NCBI GenBank assembly: GCA_022824495.1
Contig: JAJDZU010000024.1
Location: 124,001-188,000, forward strand
Reading direction: 5' to 3'
Length of the DNA: 64,000 nucleotides
Origin: Chloroflexota bacterium
Lineage (GTDB): Bacteria; Chloroflexota; UBA11872
The translations under genes and the position numbers were made by a program. Every line of letters starts with the position of its first letter. The stretch's first letter is position 1. The notes below the pieces were generated by a model. The model saw nothing but the letters and a program-made list of their open reading frames with translations. It did not search any database and had not been told where the DNA came from. This document shows positions 16,834 through 25,931 of this stretch, piece by piece.

Positions 16834-17397
16834 GTGCTATTGGACGCTGAACCAAGCGAAGAGCAACTGAATGACGTCATCCGACGCGCCGCCACGCTGG
16901 ACCGCGAGGCCTACGGGGAACTCTATCGGCTGTATGTCGGCCGGATTCACCGCTACATCGCGTACCAGGTGAGCGACCGGGTATTGGCCGAAGACCTGAC
17001 CAACCAGGTTTTCCTGCGCGCCATGCAGGCGATCGGGCGCTATCAACACCGCTCGATTCCCGAGTTCAACGGCTGGATTTACCGCATTGCCAAGAACGTG
17101 GTGGTGGACAACTGGCGCGCCACGCGCAGCACGGTGCCGCTGGATGAGGCGCTGGTGGCCGAGCGCCGCGAGACGCTGGACGCGCACTTCGAGTCGCTGG
17201 CCCGGCGCGAGGAGCTACGCGAGGCGATGCAGTCGCTGACCGAAGATCAGCGCCAGGTTCTGAGCTACCGGTTTGCCCTGGACATGAGCCACCGCGAGAT
17301 CGCCCAGATCATGGACCGTAACGAACCGGCCATCCGCGCGTTGCAATTCAGGGCGGTTGCCGCCCTTCGCAAGGTTATGGCCGAGGACGCCCGGTGA
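16834..17397 (+). CDS. RNA polymerase sigma factor, sigma-70 family (ECF-type)
   Basis: The 187-residue protein has sigma region 2 (YGELYRLYVGRIHRYI through LAEDLTNQVFLRAMQAI, then FNGWIYRIAKNVVVDNWR) and region 4 (LTEDQRQVLSYRFALDMSHREIAQIMDRNEPAIRALQFRAV, in two parts a helix-turn-helix that reads the -35 box). Regions 1.2 and 3 are missing, as in extracytoplasmic-function sigma factors. The start is GTG. The next gene begins inside the last codon (GTGA overlap) and encodes a membrane protein that is probably its regulator. Confidence 0.88.
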   Translation: MLLDAEPSEEQLNDVIRRAATLDREAYGELYRLYVGRIHRYIAYQVSDRVLAEDLTNQVFLRAMQAIGRYQHRSIPEFNGWIYRIAKNVVVDNWRATRSTVPLDEALVAERRETLDAHFESLARREELREAMQSLTEDQRQVLSYRFALDMSHREIAQIMDRNEPAIRALQFRAVAALRKVMAEDAR

Positions 17398-19763
17398 GCA
17401 CGGATATCGAGACGGCCTTCCATTCGTCGCTCGACCGCCTGCTGCGCGGCGAAGCGACGCTGGACGCGTGCGTCGCGGACTACCCGGAACACCAGGCGCG
17501 TCTGCGCGACATGCTGGTTGTCGCGCTCGATCTGCAGGCGCTGACGCCGCTGCCGCTCGATCGACAGGCGGTGGAACGGGGCGCGCGCCTGATCGACGAG
17601 GAGCTCCAGCACCTGCGGGCGCGGCTCGATCGGCAGCCTGAGCCCGCCAGCGTCTGGGCGCGTCTCACCTGGTGGTTCCCGCGCTTCATGCCGGTCCGCA
17701 TGGCCGGTCTGGCCGCGGCCTTCGCTATCGCACTGGTCGCCTACGGCGGCGTGACGCTGGCGGCCGTAAACAGCGGGCCGGATAGCGCCCTATACGGCTA
17801 CCGACTCACCCTGGAGGAATTGCGAATCGGCTTCGCCTCGAACGAGGAGAAGGCGTACTTGTACCTGGACACGGCCGAACAGCGGTTGCGCGAAATCGAA
17901 TCGGCAGCCGGCGCCGGCGACTCCGTTGCGGTGGCCCGCGCCAGCACCGCGTACGAGGAGGTTGTGCGCAAGGGTGTGGACGTGCTGGGCGCCGTGGCCC
18001 GCGACACGGAGCCGGGCGCCGAGCGCACCGAGGACGTGGCCGCCAACTACCGCCGGCGCCTGGCCGAGCACGACACGAGGTTCAACTCGCTCACGCACGC
18101 GGCCGCGGAGGCGCAGCGCGCTCCAATTACACGGGCGCAGTCGCTGGCGCAGGCCGGCCTGCAGGACGTACATAGCGGGCCGATCCTCGCCGCCGCGCCT
18201 ACCGCGGCGCCCGATCCCGGCCTGACGCCCACGGTGACCGTGCCGGCGACGCTTTCCGTTCCGAGCCCCGCGCCCACCGCGGTTCCCACGCCGCCGGTAT
18301 CACCCGCGCCGACGCCCGCACCCGCGACACCGACTCCGACTCCAACGCCAGAAGTCGCGCCCGCGCCCACGGCCACGCCCGTGCCGGCCATCGACGTGAC
18401 GGGCAGCGCCGTGGTCGTGACGGGCGACCTGATTTCCGTGAACGACGGCGCGGTAGTCGTCGCGGGTATAACGATCACGCGGGGCGACGTGGCGGCGGTG
18501 GAGGCCGTGCCCCTGGCGGCGCGCGTTCGGGCCGAAGCGCAGGTTGAAGGCGACGGCAGCCTGAAGCTGGTTGGCCTGGCCATCGCGCCAGCCGAGGCCG
18601 AGGCGGACCGCCAGCCCACCGCGGCGCCCGACTCCACGCCGAGCCCGGGCCCCACCCCGACGGACGGAACGGCGACGCCGGAAGCCACGGCGACCGCAAC
18701 TCCTGCCGAAGTTGAGTCGACGGTGACGCCCGACGCCTCGCCCACGGCGGAGCCGACGGCGAGTGAGAGCACACCGGCCCCCGACGCCTCGCCCGCGCCG
18801 ACTGCGGCCGAGGGCGAGACCACGGCCACTCCGGAAGCGACTGTCACCGAGTCGCCGACGCCCGAAACCTCGCCCACGCCAACGGCTACCGAAGGCGCGC
18901 CGACCGCGGCCCCGGCGACCACGCCGCCCACGGAACCCGCGCAAACGCAGCAGCCATCCGACGTCTCACCGACGCCGACCGTTGCGGACGGAACGCCGAG
19001 TCCGACGCCCGAGGCGACGCCCAGTCCGGAAGCGACGGCCGCGGATGGCACGCCGACGCCGTCGGGCGAGTCACAGGCCACGCCGGAGCCGGACGCTACA
19101 TCGACGCCGGCGGACGGCGAGCCAACGTCGACGCCCGAGCCGACGCCCGAGCCGACGCCCACGGAAGTTCCGCCGTCGCCGACGCCAACCGAAGGGGCGC
19201 CGACCGCGGCGCCGGAGACGCCCACGCCCGAGCCGACGCCCGTGGAAGGCCAGCCGACGGCACCGCCTGCGAGCGCGCCGATCGCCGAGGAGCCAGCCGC
19301 GCCGGCGCCCCCGACGCTGCAGGGCGTCCTGGTGGCGATCGATTCATTCAGCGTTCGCGCCGGCGGCATTGTTTTCAGTCGGCCGCTGGATACGCCGCTG
19401 GTGCTGCGCGGCCAGGTGGCGCCGGGCGACGTGGTGCTGGTGACGTTTGAAGGGCTGCGCGCGGCCTCGTCCTACGTCCTGGTGGCGCACGAGGTGGCGC
19501 CGGTGCCGCCGCCGGAGGACCCGGCCGTCACGCGCTGGCAGGGTTTTGTGCGGGAACTCGGCGAGGAGGCGCTCACGCTCAACGGCGTCCGCGTTCAGGT
19601 CCCGCCGGAGGCCCGAGAGGACGACGTGTGGGCGGGGCTGGAGGACGGCGCCCTGGTCGAGATTGAACTCAGCGACGCGACCGAGCCGGTGGCCGCCGCG
19701 ATCCGACGATTGGGGTCAGCGGCTCAATCGTTTAGCAACCTGGCCCTGGCGCCGTTCGGCTAA
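17394..19763 (+). CDS. DUF5667 membrane protein with very long Thr/Pro-rich extracellular tract
   Basis: Residues 1-100 are a cytoplasmic segment (FHSSLDRLLRGEATLDACVA) of the sort that pairs with sigma factors. One membrane helix spans about 103-125 (MAGLAAAFAIALVAYGGVTL). Next comes a DUF5667-like helical region with LYGYRLTLEELRIGF and YLDTAEQRLREIE (about 130-240). A low-complexity tract rich in TP, SP, PE and AT follows from about 270 to 640, broken by a small ordered domain with VTGDLISVNDGAVVVAG. The C-terminus (about 645-789) holds two further small beta domains. Being coupled to the sigma gene it probably acts as its anti-sigma or sensor. No zinc-binding anti-sigma motif is visible. 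Confidence 0.75.
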   Translation: MSTDIETAFHSSLDRLLRGEATLDACVADYPEHQARLRDMLVVALDLQALTPLPLDRQAVERGARLIDEELQHLRARLDRQPEPASVWARLTWWFPRFMPVRMAGLAAAFAIALVAYGGVTLAAVNSGPDSALYGYRLTLEELRIGFASNEEKAYLYLDTAEQRLREIESAAGAGDSVAVARASTAYEEVVRKGVDVLGAVARDTEPGAERTEDVAANYRRRLAEHDTRFNSLTHAAAEAQRAPITRAQSLAQAGLQDVHSGPILAAAPTAAPDPGLTPTVTVPATLSVPSPAPTAVPTPPVSPAPTPAPATPTPTPTPEVAPAPTATPVPAIDVTGSAVVVTGDLISVNDGAVVVAGITITRGDVAAVEAVPLAARVRAEAQVEGDGSLKLVGLAIAPAEAEADRQPTAAPDSTPSPGPTPTDGTATPEATATATPAEVESTVTPDASPTAEPTASESTPAPDASPAPTAAEGETTATPEATVTESPTPETSPTPTATEGAPTAAPATTPPTEPAQTQQPSDVSPTPTVADGTPSPTPEATPSPEATAADGTPTPSGESQATPEPDATSTPADGEPTSTPEPTPEPTPTEVPPSPTPTEGAPTAAPETPTPEPTPVEGQPTAPPASAPIAEEPAAPAPPTLQGVLVAIDSFSVRAGGIVFSRPLDTPLVLRGQVAPGDVVLVTFEGLRAASSYVLVAHEVAPVPPPEDPAVTRWQGFVRELGEEALTLNGVRVQVPPEAREDDVWAGLEDGALVEIELSDATEPVAAAIRRLGSAAQSFSNLALAPFG

Positions 19764-19778
19764 GGGTGACGCGGTCGC

Positions 19779-20888
19779 TCAGGCCAGCACAATCAGGTGC
19801 GGCGGCGCCCACATGCGCCAGCCGGCCCGCGTGGAGTCAAGCCCAAACAGTTGGCGCGGGGTCAGCACCGGCGAGTCCGAGAACCGCGGCGCGTACTTGT
19901 TGTGCTGAAAGATCTTGATGCCCCGCCACTGCAGGTGCGGATACGCCTCGGGACTGGTGATGGCGTTGTACTTGAGAATCTTGGCGTCAGGACTGCCAAA
20001 GCCGTCGGCGTCCAGCACCAGGTCGACTTCCGGGAAGACTTCCAGATTCCGCTTGCCATAGACCATCGACCAGGAGTCCGACACCTCATCCACGAACTGG
20101 TGGATGATCATGATCTTCTTGTGCGACAGATTCTCGCTGCGCACGTACTCGGCCAGAATGCGCTGCGCCTCGTTGATGGCATTGGCCGACAGCCATCCGA
20201 TGGGATGCCCGGGCATGTTCTGACCCGGCTTTGTGGCGAACTCCGGATCGAGCGCGATGTGCACGTTGGGGTAGGCCATGTAGCCCTTGTCGATCATGCG
20301 GCGCACGAAGAACGACGGCGACAGCCGGCCCATTTGTGCGTCCAGCACGACCCCCATGCCGCGCTCCTGGGCCGGCAAGATGTAGTCGTTGACAAGGTCG
20401 ACGCCGGAGCCGTCCAGGAAGATCAGGCACGAGTCGTCCGCGCCCTGGCAGGGACGCGCGAGGGCGTAGATCAGATGCGGCGCGACCGTCGCGGGGGCCT
20501 GGGCCAACTCTTCGGTGGCCTGGACCCAGGGCGCGATGCTGCGTTCGAGTTCGTCGAACGAATTGAGGTCGCCCAGCAGCCCCAGGATGGGCGCCACGCC
20601 GAAGCTGCGGCCGTAAACCGTGATGACAGGCGACGACTTGACGATTGAACGTGGCGCATCCGTGAAGGGCGTGACCGGAAGGTCCAACTCGTCGAGGGTC
20701 GGGGCCCTAGGGACCTGAAACGGCGGCTGCGCGTCGGCGATATCGGGTTGACCGGGGTGAGGATCAACGGGTGTTGCATCCGACCCGGCGGCGTGCACAG
20801 CGGTGGCCAGCCCCCCTAGTGCTGTGCCTGCCGTGCCTCCCGCCAGCAGCCTCAGGCTGTGCCTGAGGAAACTTCGACGCCCACGCAT
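19779..20888 (-). CDS. Tat-type secreted protein of unknown function, probable TIM barrel
   Basis: The N-terminus GRRSFLRHSLRLLAGG is a twin-arginine-like signal followed by a hydrophobic stretch and Ala-rich cleavage region. The mature part has alternating strand/helix blocks such as YGMAFGVAPILG-like VYGRSFGVAPILG, GVVLDAQMG, VHIALDPEF, KIMIIHQF, VDLVLDADGFG and GIKIFQHN. I recall similar secreted proteins from other high-GC bacteria without a known function, and the block order suggests an alpha/beta barrel. No catalytic pair can be assigned with confidence. A promoter candidate lies just upstream. Confidence 0.65.
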   Translation of the reverse strand: MRGRRSFLRHSLRLLAGGTAGTALGGLATAVHAAGSDATPVDPHPGQPDIADAQPPFQVPRAPTLDELDLPVTPFTDAPRSIVKSSPVITVYGRSFGVAPILGLLGDLNSFDELERSIAPWVQATEELAQAPATVAPHLIYALARPCQGADDSCLIFLDGSGVDLVNDYILPAQERGMGVVLDAQMGRLSPSFFVRRMIDKGYMAYPNVHIALDPEFATKPGQNMPGHPIGWLSANAINEAQRILAEYVRSENLSHKKIMIIHQFVDEVSDSWSMVYGKRNLEVFPEVDLVLDADGFGSPDAKILKYNAITSPEAYPHLQWRGIKIFQHNKYAPRFSDSPVLTPRQLFGLDSTRAGWRMWAPPHLIVLA

Positions 20889-20902
20889 GGCTCAGGGTTG
20901 TC

Positions 20903-20930
20903 ATAGTACACCGTTCTTTACACAAGTCAA
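20903..20930 (-). promoter_or_regulatory. Candidate sigma-70 promoter of the secreted-protein gene
   Basis: Read on the minus strand: TTGACT (20930-20925), a 16-nt spacer, then TACTAT (20908-20903). The -10 box ends 14 bp before the ATG, giving a very short leader. The surrounding 60 bp are unusually AT-rich for this window, which supports a promoter. Confidence 0.5.
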
Positions 20931-21009
20931 CAATAAAATCTCTTGTAACGACACTGCGGCGCGAGACTCAAACGCCTATCTACGTGGCGAGCGTCCTGGC
21001 CCGCCGCCG

Positions 21010-22104
21010 TCAGTCGTAGCTGGTGCTGGTCTCGCGCCGGTCGGCGTGCCGCTCCAGGGCCAGGGCAATCAGGCGGTCCAACAGCTCGCGGGAACCGAGG
21101 CCGCTGGCTCGCCACAGCTTCGGGAACTGGCTGATCTCGGTGAACCCGGGGATGGTGTTGATCTCGTTCAGCACCACGTCATAGGTTTCGCCGTTGACCA
21201 GGAAGTCCACGCGGGCGAAGCCGGCGCAGTCGATAGCGCGGTAGGCCTCGACCGCCATCCGCCGGATGCGCGCGGCCAATTCGTCCGGAATGTCAGCCGG
21301 AATGCACTCCTGTGACGTGTCGTCCAGGTACTTGGCGTTGTAGTCGTAGAACTCATTGCCCGGGATGATCTCGCCGCAGACGGAGGCTTCCGGCTCGTCG
21401 TTGCCAAGCACGCTGACCTCGATCTCGCGGGCGTGTGGGATGCCGGCCTCCACGATCAGCCGGCGGTCGAACTTCGCCGCCAGGTCCATGGCCGGGCCCA
21501 GTTCGTCCGCGTTGTGCGCCTTGCTGATGCCGACGCTGCTACCCAGGTTGCAGGGCTTGGTGAAGACGGGATAGCCCAGCTCCGACTCGATTTCGGCCCG
21601 GATGGCGTCAGGATCGGCCCGCCAGGCACGGCGCGTAAAGACGCGGGACGGCGACACCGGGATGCCGTGGGCGTGCAGGACGCGCTTCTGGATGTCCTTG
21701 TCCATGCCAACCGCGGAGCCGGTGACGCCGGCGCCTACGTAGGCCACGTCGGCGAGATCCAGCAGCCCCTGGATCGTGCCGTCCTCACCGTAGGTGCCGT
21801 GCAGCACCGGGAAGACGACGTCCAACGGCGAATCGAGCGAGCCGGCGGGACGATCGGGCATACGCGTGGGCAGGCTGACCGGCGCCCGGGCGGGCTGAGT
21901 CTTGGGTTTCACGGCGCCTTCCAGGAGCGGCAGTGGATCGTCGTCCAGCAGCCACTCGCCGGTCTTGGTGATGCCGATCGGCCGGACGTCGTACTTCTCG
22001 GGGTCCAGCGACTCCAGCACAAAGCGCGCCGACCGGAGGGACACCTCGTGCTCGCCGGAGCGGCCGCCAAAGAGCACGCCTACCCGCAGTTTTCGCTCGG
22101 CCAT
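21010..22104 (-). CDS. ddl: D-alanine--D-alanine ligase
   Basis: This ATP-grasp ligase joins two D-alanines for peptidoglycan precursors. It starts LRVGVLFGGRSGEHEVSLRSA, the family signature, then VFPVLHGTYGEDGTIQGLLDLADVAYVG (in two parts), YPVFTKPCNLGSSVGISKA (ATP binding) and the C-terminal FARVDFLVNGETYDVVLNEINTIPGFTEIS, which carries the metal-binding Asp, Glu and Asn. Length (364 aa) is normal. Its start overlaps the upstream pyrE stop (ATGA), so both are in one transcript. Confidence 0.93.
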   Translation of the reverse strand: MAERKLRVGVLFGGRSGEHEVSLRSARFVLESLDPEKYDVRPIGITKTGEWLLDDDPLPLLEGAVKPKTQPARAPVSLPTRMPDRPAGSLDSPLDVVFPVLHGTYGEDGTIQGLLDLADVAYVGAGVTGSAVGMDKDIQKRVLHAHGIPVSPSRVFTRRAWRADPDAIRAEIESELGYPVFTKPCNLGSSVGISKAHNADELGPAMDLAAKFDRRLIVEAGIPHAREIEVSVLGNDEPEASVCGEIIPGNEFYDYNAKYLDDTSQECIPADIPDELAARIRRMAVEAYRAIDCAGFARVDFLVNGETYDVVLNEINTIPGFTEISQFPKLWRASGLGSRELLDRLIALALERHADRRETSTSYD

Positions 22105-22652
22105 CAGGTCTTCAATCCCAGTGTCGTGGTGCTAAACAGCGCCTCGAATTGGAATCCCGCCTCGGCCATGGACGCAGCGGCGCCCTCCTCCCGGTCGATC
22201 ACGACCAGCACGAGCGGCACGTTCGCGCCGCTGTCACGCAGGGCGATCGCGGACTCGATGGCCTGGCCGCCAGTCGTAACCACGTCTTCGATCAAGACCA
22301 CGTTTTCGCCGGGATGCAGAATCCCCTCGAACCGCTGCTCGGTTCCATAGGACTTCGATTCGCCCCGCACCAGCACGCTGGGCAGGCCGGTCGCAAGCGA
22401 AACTGCCGTGGCCAGCGGCACCGCGCCCAATTCAGGACCCGCGACTCGCTGCGTATCGGCGGGTAGACGCGCAGCCAGCGCCTGACCGATGTCGCGCAAG
22501 AGGGACGGATCGGTCGTGAAGCGGTACTTGTCCAGGTAGTAGCGGCTGCGTCGGCCGGAACGAAGGACGAAATCGCCTTCCAGGTACGCCGCGTCAACGA
22601 TGCGTGAAGCCAGCGAGGCCGTGTCAATGCTGGCTAAAGTTTCGGCGCCCAC
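22104..22652 (-). CDS. pyrE: Orotate phosphoribosyltransferase
   Basis: The 182-residue protein adds phosphoribose to orotate in pyrimidine synthesis. It has AAYLEGDFVLRSGRRSRYYLDKY near the start (in two adjoining motifs), VAGPELGAVPLATAVSLATG, the catalytic loop VRGESKSYGTEQRFEG, and the PRPP-binding VVLIEDVVTTGGQA. The frame continues upstream without conserved sequence; the GTG at 22652 places the family N-terminus sensibly. It is the first gene of a two-gene unit with ddl, an unusual pairing of nucleotide and cell-wall metabolism. Confidence 0.9.
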   Translation of the reverse strand: MGAETLASIDTASLASRIVDAAYLEGDFVLRSGRRSRYYLDKYRFTTDPSLLRDIGQALAARLPADTQRVAGPELGAVPLATAVSLATGLPSVLVRGESKSYGTEQRFEGILHPGENVVLIEDVVTTGGQAIESAIALRDSGANVPLVLVVIDREEGAAASMAEAGFQFEALFSTTTLGLKT

Positions 22653-22745
22653 GCTCTCAGCGTAGCAGTCCGCGAGGTCAGGGCTTGCGGCGGCTGCCCG
22701 AAGCCGTTCACTATGAGGCGGCAACGGCAGGCCGGCAGGCGGCGA

Positions 22746-23699
22746 ATGCCACAGGCGCTGATCTTTGGAATTACGGGTTACGCCGGCAGCGCGCTGGCCC
22801 GGCACCTCGTCAGTCGCGGCTGGCGCGTGCGCGGGATCGGGCGCAGTGAGTCGGCGGCCGACGACCTGGAACACCTTGGCGTTGACGTCGAGATTGCCGA
22901 CGTGGGCGAGCCCGAGGAGCTCGAGAGCCTGGGACGACCCGACGACCACGTCTTTTACCTGGTGGGCAGCATCAGCGGCCACCCGGACTGGACGGAGCGG
23001 GTAGGGCTGGACGGCGTGGTTAACGCGGAGGCCGCGCTGGCCGACGCCGGCGTCGCCTCATTCGTGCTGGTGCAGACGCTGGCCGTCTATGGCCGAGGCT
23101 CGGACGAGACGATCACGGAAGACACCCCCACGCAGCCGAACTCCCAGTTGGGCCGGATAAGCCTGCTGGCCGAGCAACACCTGCGGGACGCCCTGCGCAA
23201 GCGAGGGTTCCCGGCCCGCTTTGTGCGCGCCGGAACGATTTACGGTCCGGGCCGGCGAACGGTCGACGCCCTGCGCAACAAGCGTCTGCGCATGCTGGGT
23301 GGCGGGGAGAATCTGTCCAGCCGTATCCACGTGGACGACCTGGCGACGGTGCTGACGGCTACGGCCGAGCGCGGGCGCTCGGGCGAGGTCTACCTGGCGG
23401 TGGACGACCATCCAATCAGCATGGCGGAATATTTCGACCACCTGGCCGACCGGGCCCACGTGCCGGCGCCGGGGTCGACGCCGAAATGGCTGGCGCGGGC
23501 CATGATCTCGGGATTCGGACTCACGTCGAAGCTAACCAAGGGGCACGCTCCGCTTGGGCACAACCTTTACGCCCTGGTCACCGGCAACTACGCCTGCTCC
23601 AACTACAAGCTTCGCAACGAGCTTGGGGTCGAGCTGGCCTACCCGACCTACGTGGAAGGCGTGGAAAGTCTGCTCGCCGACGAGGACGAGGATGCGTAG
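22746..23699 (+). CDS. NAD-dependent epimerase/dehydratase family protein
   Basis: This 317-residue SDR-like protein starts ALIFGITGYAGSALARHLV with a Rossmann GxxGxxG motif, followed by GWRVRGIGRSESAADDLE and DHVFYLVGSISGHPD. The usual YxxxK is not obvious after VQTLAVYGRGSDE, so it may be an atypical member that binds NAD(P) without classic catalysis. RFVRAGTIYGPGRRTVDALR and SRIHVDDLATVL fit the family's C-terminal half. The upstream ATG at 22713 would add 11 basic residues. It is followed by a transporter 21 bp later. Confidence 0.8.
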   Translation: MPQALIFGITGYAGSALARHLVSRGWRVRGIGRSESAADDLEHLGVDVEIADVGEPEELESLGRPDDHVFYLVGSISGHPDWTERVGLDGVVNAEAALADAGVASFVLVQTLAVYGRGSDETITEDTPTQPNSQLGRISLLAEQHLRDALRKRGFPARFVRAGTIYGPGRRTVDALRNKRLRMLGGGENLSSRIHVDDLATVLTATAERGRSGEVYLAVDDHPISMAEYFDHLADRAHVPAPGSTPKWLARAMISGFGLTSKLTKGHAPLGHNLYALVTGNYACSNYKLRNELGVELAYPTYVEGVESLLADEDEDA

Positions 23700-23720
23700 C
23701 TCCCGCCGACGGAGCCGCCC

Positions 23721-25517
23721 GTGACCGTCGAAATCGCCTTCGTCCTGGTCGTCACGCTGGTGGCCCTGGTGCTGCTGGCGTTGGGGCGCATTCCGCCGGA
23801 CCTGATTGCCTTCGGTGTGCTGCTGATCCTGTTCTTCGGACGGGTCATCACGGTGGAGCAGGCCCTCAGCGGCTTCTCCAACCAGGCCGTTATTGCCGTT
23901 GGCGCCATCCTGGTCATCAGCGCCGGCCTCACCTCCACCGGCGTGGCCGCGCACCTGGGCGCCTGGATTCGCCGCGTGGCCGCTCACAGCGAAGTCCGGC
24001 TGATCGCCCTCACCATTGCCAGCGTGGCGGTGCTCTCGGCGTTCATGAATTCGGTGGGGGCCTGCGCCGTCTTGCTGCCGGCCGTGGTGGCCGCCGCCCG
24101 CGAGATGAACACCCCGGTGTCGCGCGTGCTGATGCCCCTGGCCTTCGGGTCGTTGTTGGGCGCCATGCTGACGCTCGTCGGCACCCCGTCCAACATCCTT
24201 GCCAGCGGGGTCCTGGAACAGTCGGGCTACGAGCCGTTTGGCCTGTTCGAATTCACCCCGTTCGGCGCGCTGGCCCTGCTGCTTGGCATCGGCTTCATTC
24301 TGCTCACCCGCAGCCGCTTGCTCCCCGTGCGCAGCGGTGGCGCCCAGGCCGCCCCGCCCGGCGTGGAGCACCAGGCCTATCGGCTGGACGAGCGGCTCTT
24401 CGAGGCCGTGGTCCCCGCCGACAGCCAGCTGGTCGGCCAGAGCCTGCTGGCCGCCGGCATTGGCGAAGCCTTCGGCATCGCCGTCCTCGCCATTGAGCGC
24501 GAGGGCAACATTGCCGCCGCTCCCGCGCCCAGTGAAGTGCTGCTGGCCGGCGACTACCTGCTGCTGGGCGCCCGCGAGGCCGACATCGACCGCCTCCGCC
24601 AGGTGCACGCCCTGCAGGTGCAGGACCGCGTGCGCCTGGGCGCCGACGCGCTACGGGCGGGCTCGCTGAGCATGACCGAACTCGTCCTCCGTCCGCGCTC
24701 GGAGCTGGTCGGGCAGACCCTGGAGGACGTCGACTTCCGCGACCGCTTCGGTTCCACCGTTCTGGGCATCTGGCGCGACGGCGCGCCGCGGCGGACCCGC
24801 CTGGCCAAGCTGGCCCTGGAGGGCGGCGACGCCTTGCTCGTCCACGGCCCGCCCCTGGCCCTGCGGCAACTGCGCGACTCGCCCGATTTCGTTGTCCTCA
24901 CCGAGGATGCCGAGACCGCGCCGCGCGCCCGCCGCGCGCCCCTGGCAGTCGCGATCCTCGTGCTCTTCGTCCTGGGCCTGGTGCTGAACGTGGCGCCGGT
25001 GGCGATCATGGGCGTGGCCGCCGCGGCCGTGATGGTCCTGACCGGATGCGTGACCATGGACGACGCGCGCAGCGCCGTCGAGTGGCGCGCCATCCTGCTG
25101 ATCGCCGCCATGCTTCCCCTGGCGGAGGCCATGCAAACCACCGGCACCGCCGCGTTCCTGGCCGAGCGTTCCACCGAGAGCCTGGGTGCGTTCGGCGCGC
25201 TGCCCGTCCTGGCCGGCGTGCTGCTGCTGACGTTTTTCTTCACCCACATCATGGGCAACCACGTCACGGCGGTGCTGATGGCGCCGCTGGCCATCGACGC
25301 GGCGGTGCGCATGGGCGCCGATCCGCGCATGTTCGCGCTGGGCGTCGCCCTGGCCGCCACTTCCGGCTTCGCCACCCCTTACGCCCACCCCGGCAACCTG
25401 CTCGTCATGGGTCCCGCCAACTACCGCTTCGGCGACTTCGTCCGCATGGGCCTGCCCCTCGGCCTCCTCACCCTTGCAGGTAGCTTCTTCCTCCTGTCGT
25501 TGCTCTTCGCCGGCTGA
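23721..25517 (+). CDS. SLC13-family permease with TrkA_C domains
   Basis: The 598-residue protein is a divalent-anion:Na+ symporter-type (SLC13/CitT-like) carrier. Membrane helices fill about residues 1-205 and 400-598, and two soluble TrkA_C (RCK_C) domains lie between: the first around LFEAVVPADSQLVGQSL, the second around MTELVLRPRSELVGQTLEDV. Conserved carrier segments are FMNSVGACAVLLP, LLGAMLTLVGTPSNILASGV (a TP-containing substrate loop) and the repeat near NHVTAVLMAPLAIDAA and GFATPYAHPGNLLV. Likely substrates are sulfate or dicarboxylates. GTG start. Confidence 0.88.
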   Translation: MTVEIAFVLVVTLVALVLLALGRIPPDLIAFGVLLILFFGRVITVEQALSGFSNQAVIAVGAILVISAGLTSTGVAAHLGAWIRRVAAHSEVRLIALTIASVAVLSAFMNSVGACAVLLPAVVAAAREMNTPVSRVLMPLAFGSLLGAMLTLVGTPSNILASGVLEQSGYEPFGLFEFTPFGALALLLGIGFILLTRSRLLPVRSGGAQAAPPGVEHQAYRLDERLFEAVVPADSQLVGQSLLAAGIGEAFGIAVLAIEREGNIAAAPAPSEVLLAGDYLLLGAREADIDRLRQVHALQVQDRVRLGADALRAGSLSMTELVLRPRSELVGQTLEDVDFRDRFGSTVLGIWRDGAPRRTRLAKLALEGGDALLVHGPPLALRQLRDSPDFVVLTEDAETAPRARRAPLAVAILVLFVLGLVLNVAPVAIMGVAAAAVMVLTGCVTMDDARSAVEWRAILLIAAMLPLAEAMQTTGTAAFLAERSTESLGAFGALPVLAGVLLLTFFFTHIMGNHVTAVLMAPLAIDAAVRMGADPRMFALGVALAATSGFATPYAHPGNLLVMGPANYRFGDFVRMGLPLGLLTLAGSFFLLSLLFAG

Positions 25518-25622
25518 TTCCCTGGCCCCGGCTCCCTGCATGTCCCGGATCCGAGACCCGCATCTTTCTCTATGCTGGTAGCGGCCCAGACGCTTCATGC
25601 CGCGTGGTGAGAACGTCGCACC

Positions 25623-25931
25623 TTGAGTACGCAGCTACCCATTCCTAACGATCAACTGGCGGCGTTCTGCCGAGCGCACGGCATTCGCCGGATGGCCGTC
25701 TTTGGCTCAGCGCTGCGATCGGACTTCGGGACCGACAGCGATATCGACCTGCTCGTCGAATTCGATCCGGACCGCATCCCCGGGTTGCTTGGGATCTCGG
25801 GCATGGAACTGGAACTGTCAGACCTCTTGAACGGACGCAAGGTCGATCTGCGAACGCCTGAGGATCTGAGCCGCTATTTCCGCGCCGCGGTACTCGCAGA
25901 AGCAGAGGTGCAGTACGTACGGGAAGGATGA
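25623..25931 (+). CDS. MNT-type nucleotidyltransferase, second copy (MntA-like antitoxin)
   Basis: The 102-residue protein has the MNT motif [24 protein letters not shown], with GS at 28-29 and the acidic pair D40/D42, and a third acidic residue in [12 protein letters not shown]. This is the MntA type, which AMPylates HepT toxins. The next gene is a hepT-like frame that appears damaged, leaving this antitoxin possibly without a working toxin. The start is TTG. The sequence is only distantly related to the MNT protein at 165. Confidence 0.83.
   Translation: MSTQLPIPNDQLAAFCRAHGIRRMAVFGSALRSDFGTDSDIDLLVEFDPDRIPGLLGISGMELELSDLLNGRKVDLRTPEDLSRYFRAAVLAEAEVQYVREG

Noticed and set aside
17394-19763. 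Long overlapping minus-strand frames through the Thr/Pro tract
   Set aside because: They are Val/Gly/Ser-rich shadows caused by the repetitive GC-rich codons of the real gene, with no domain or ribosome-binding site.
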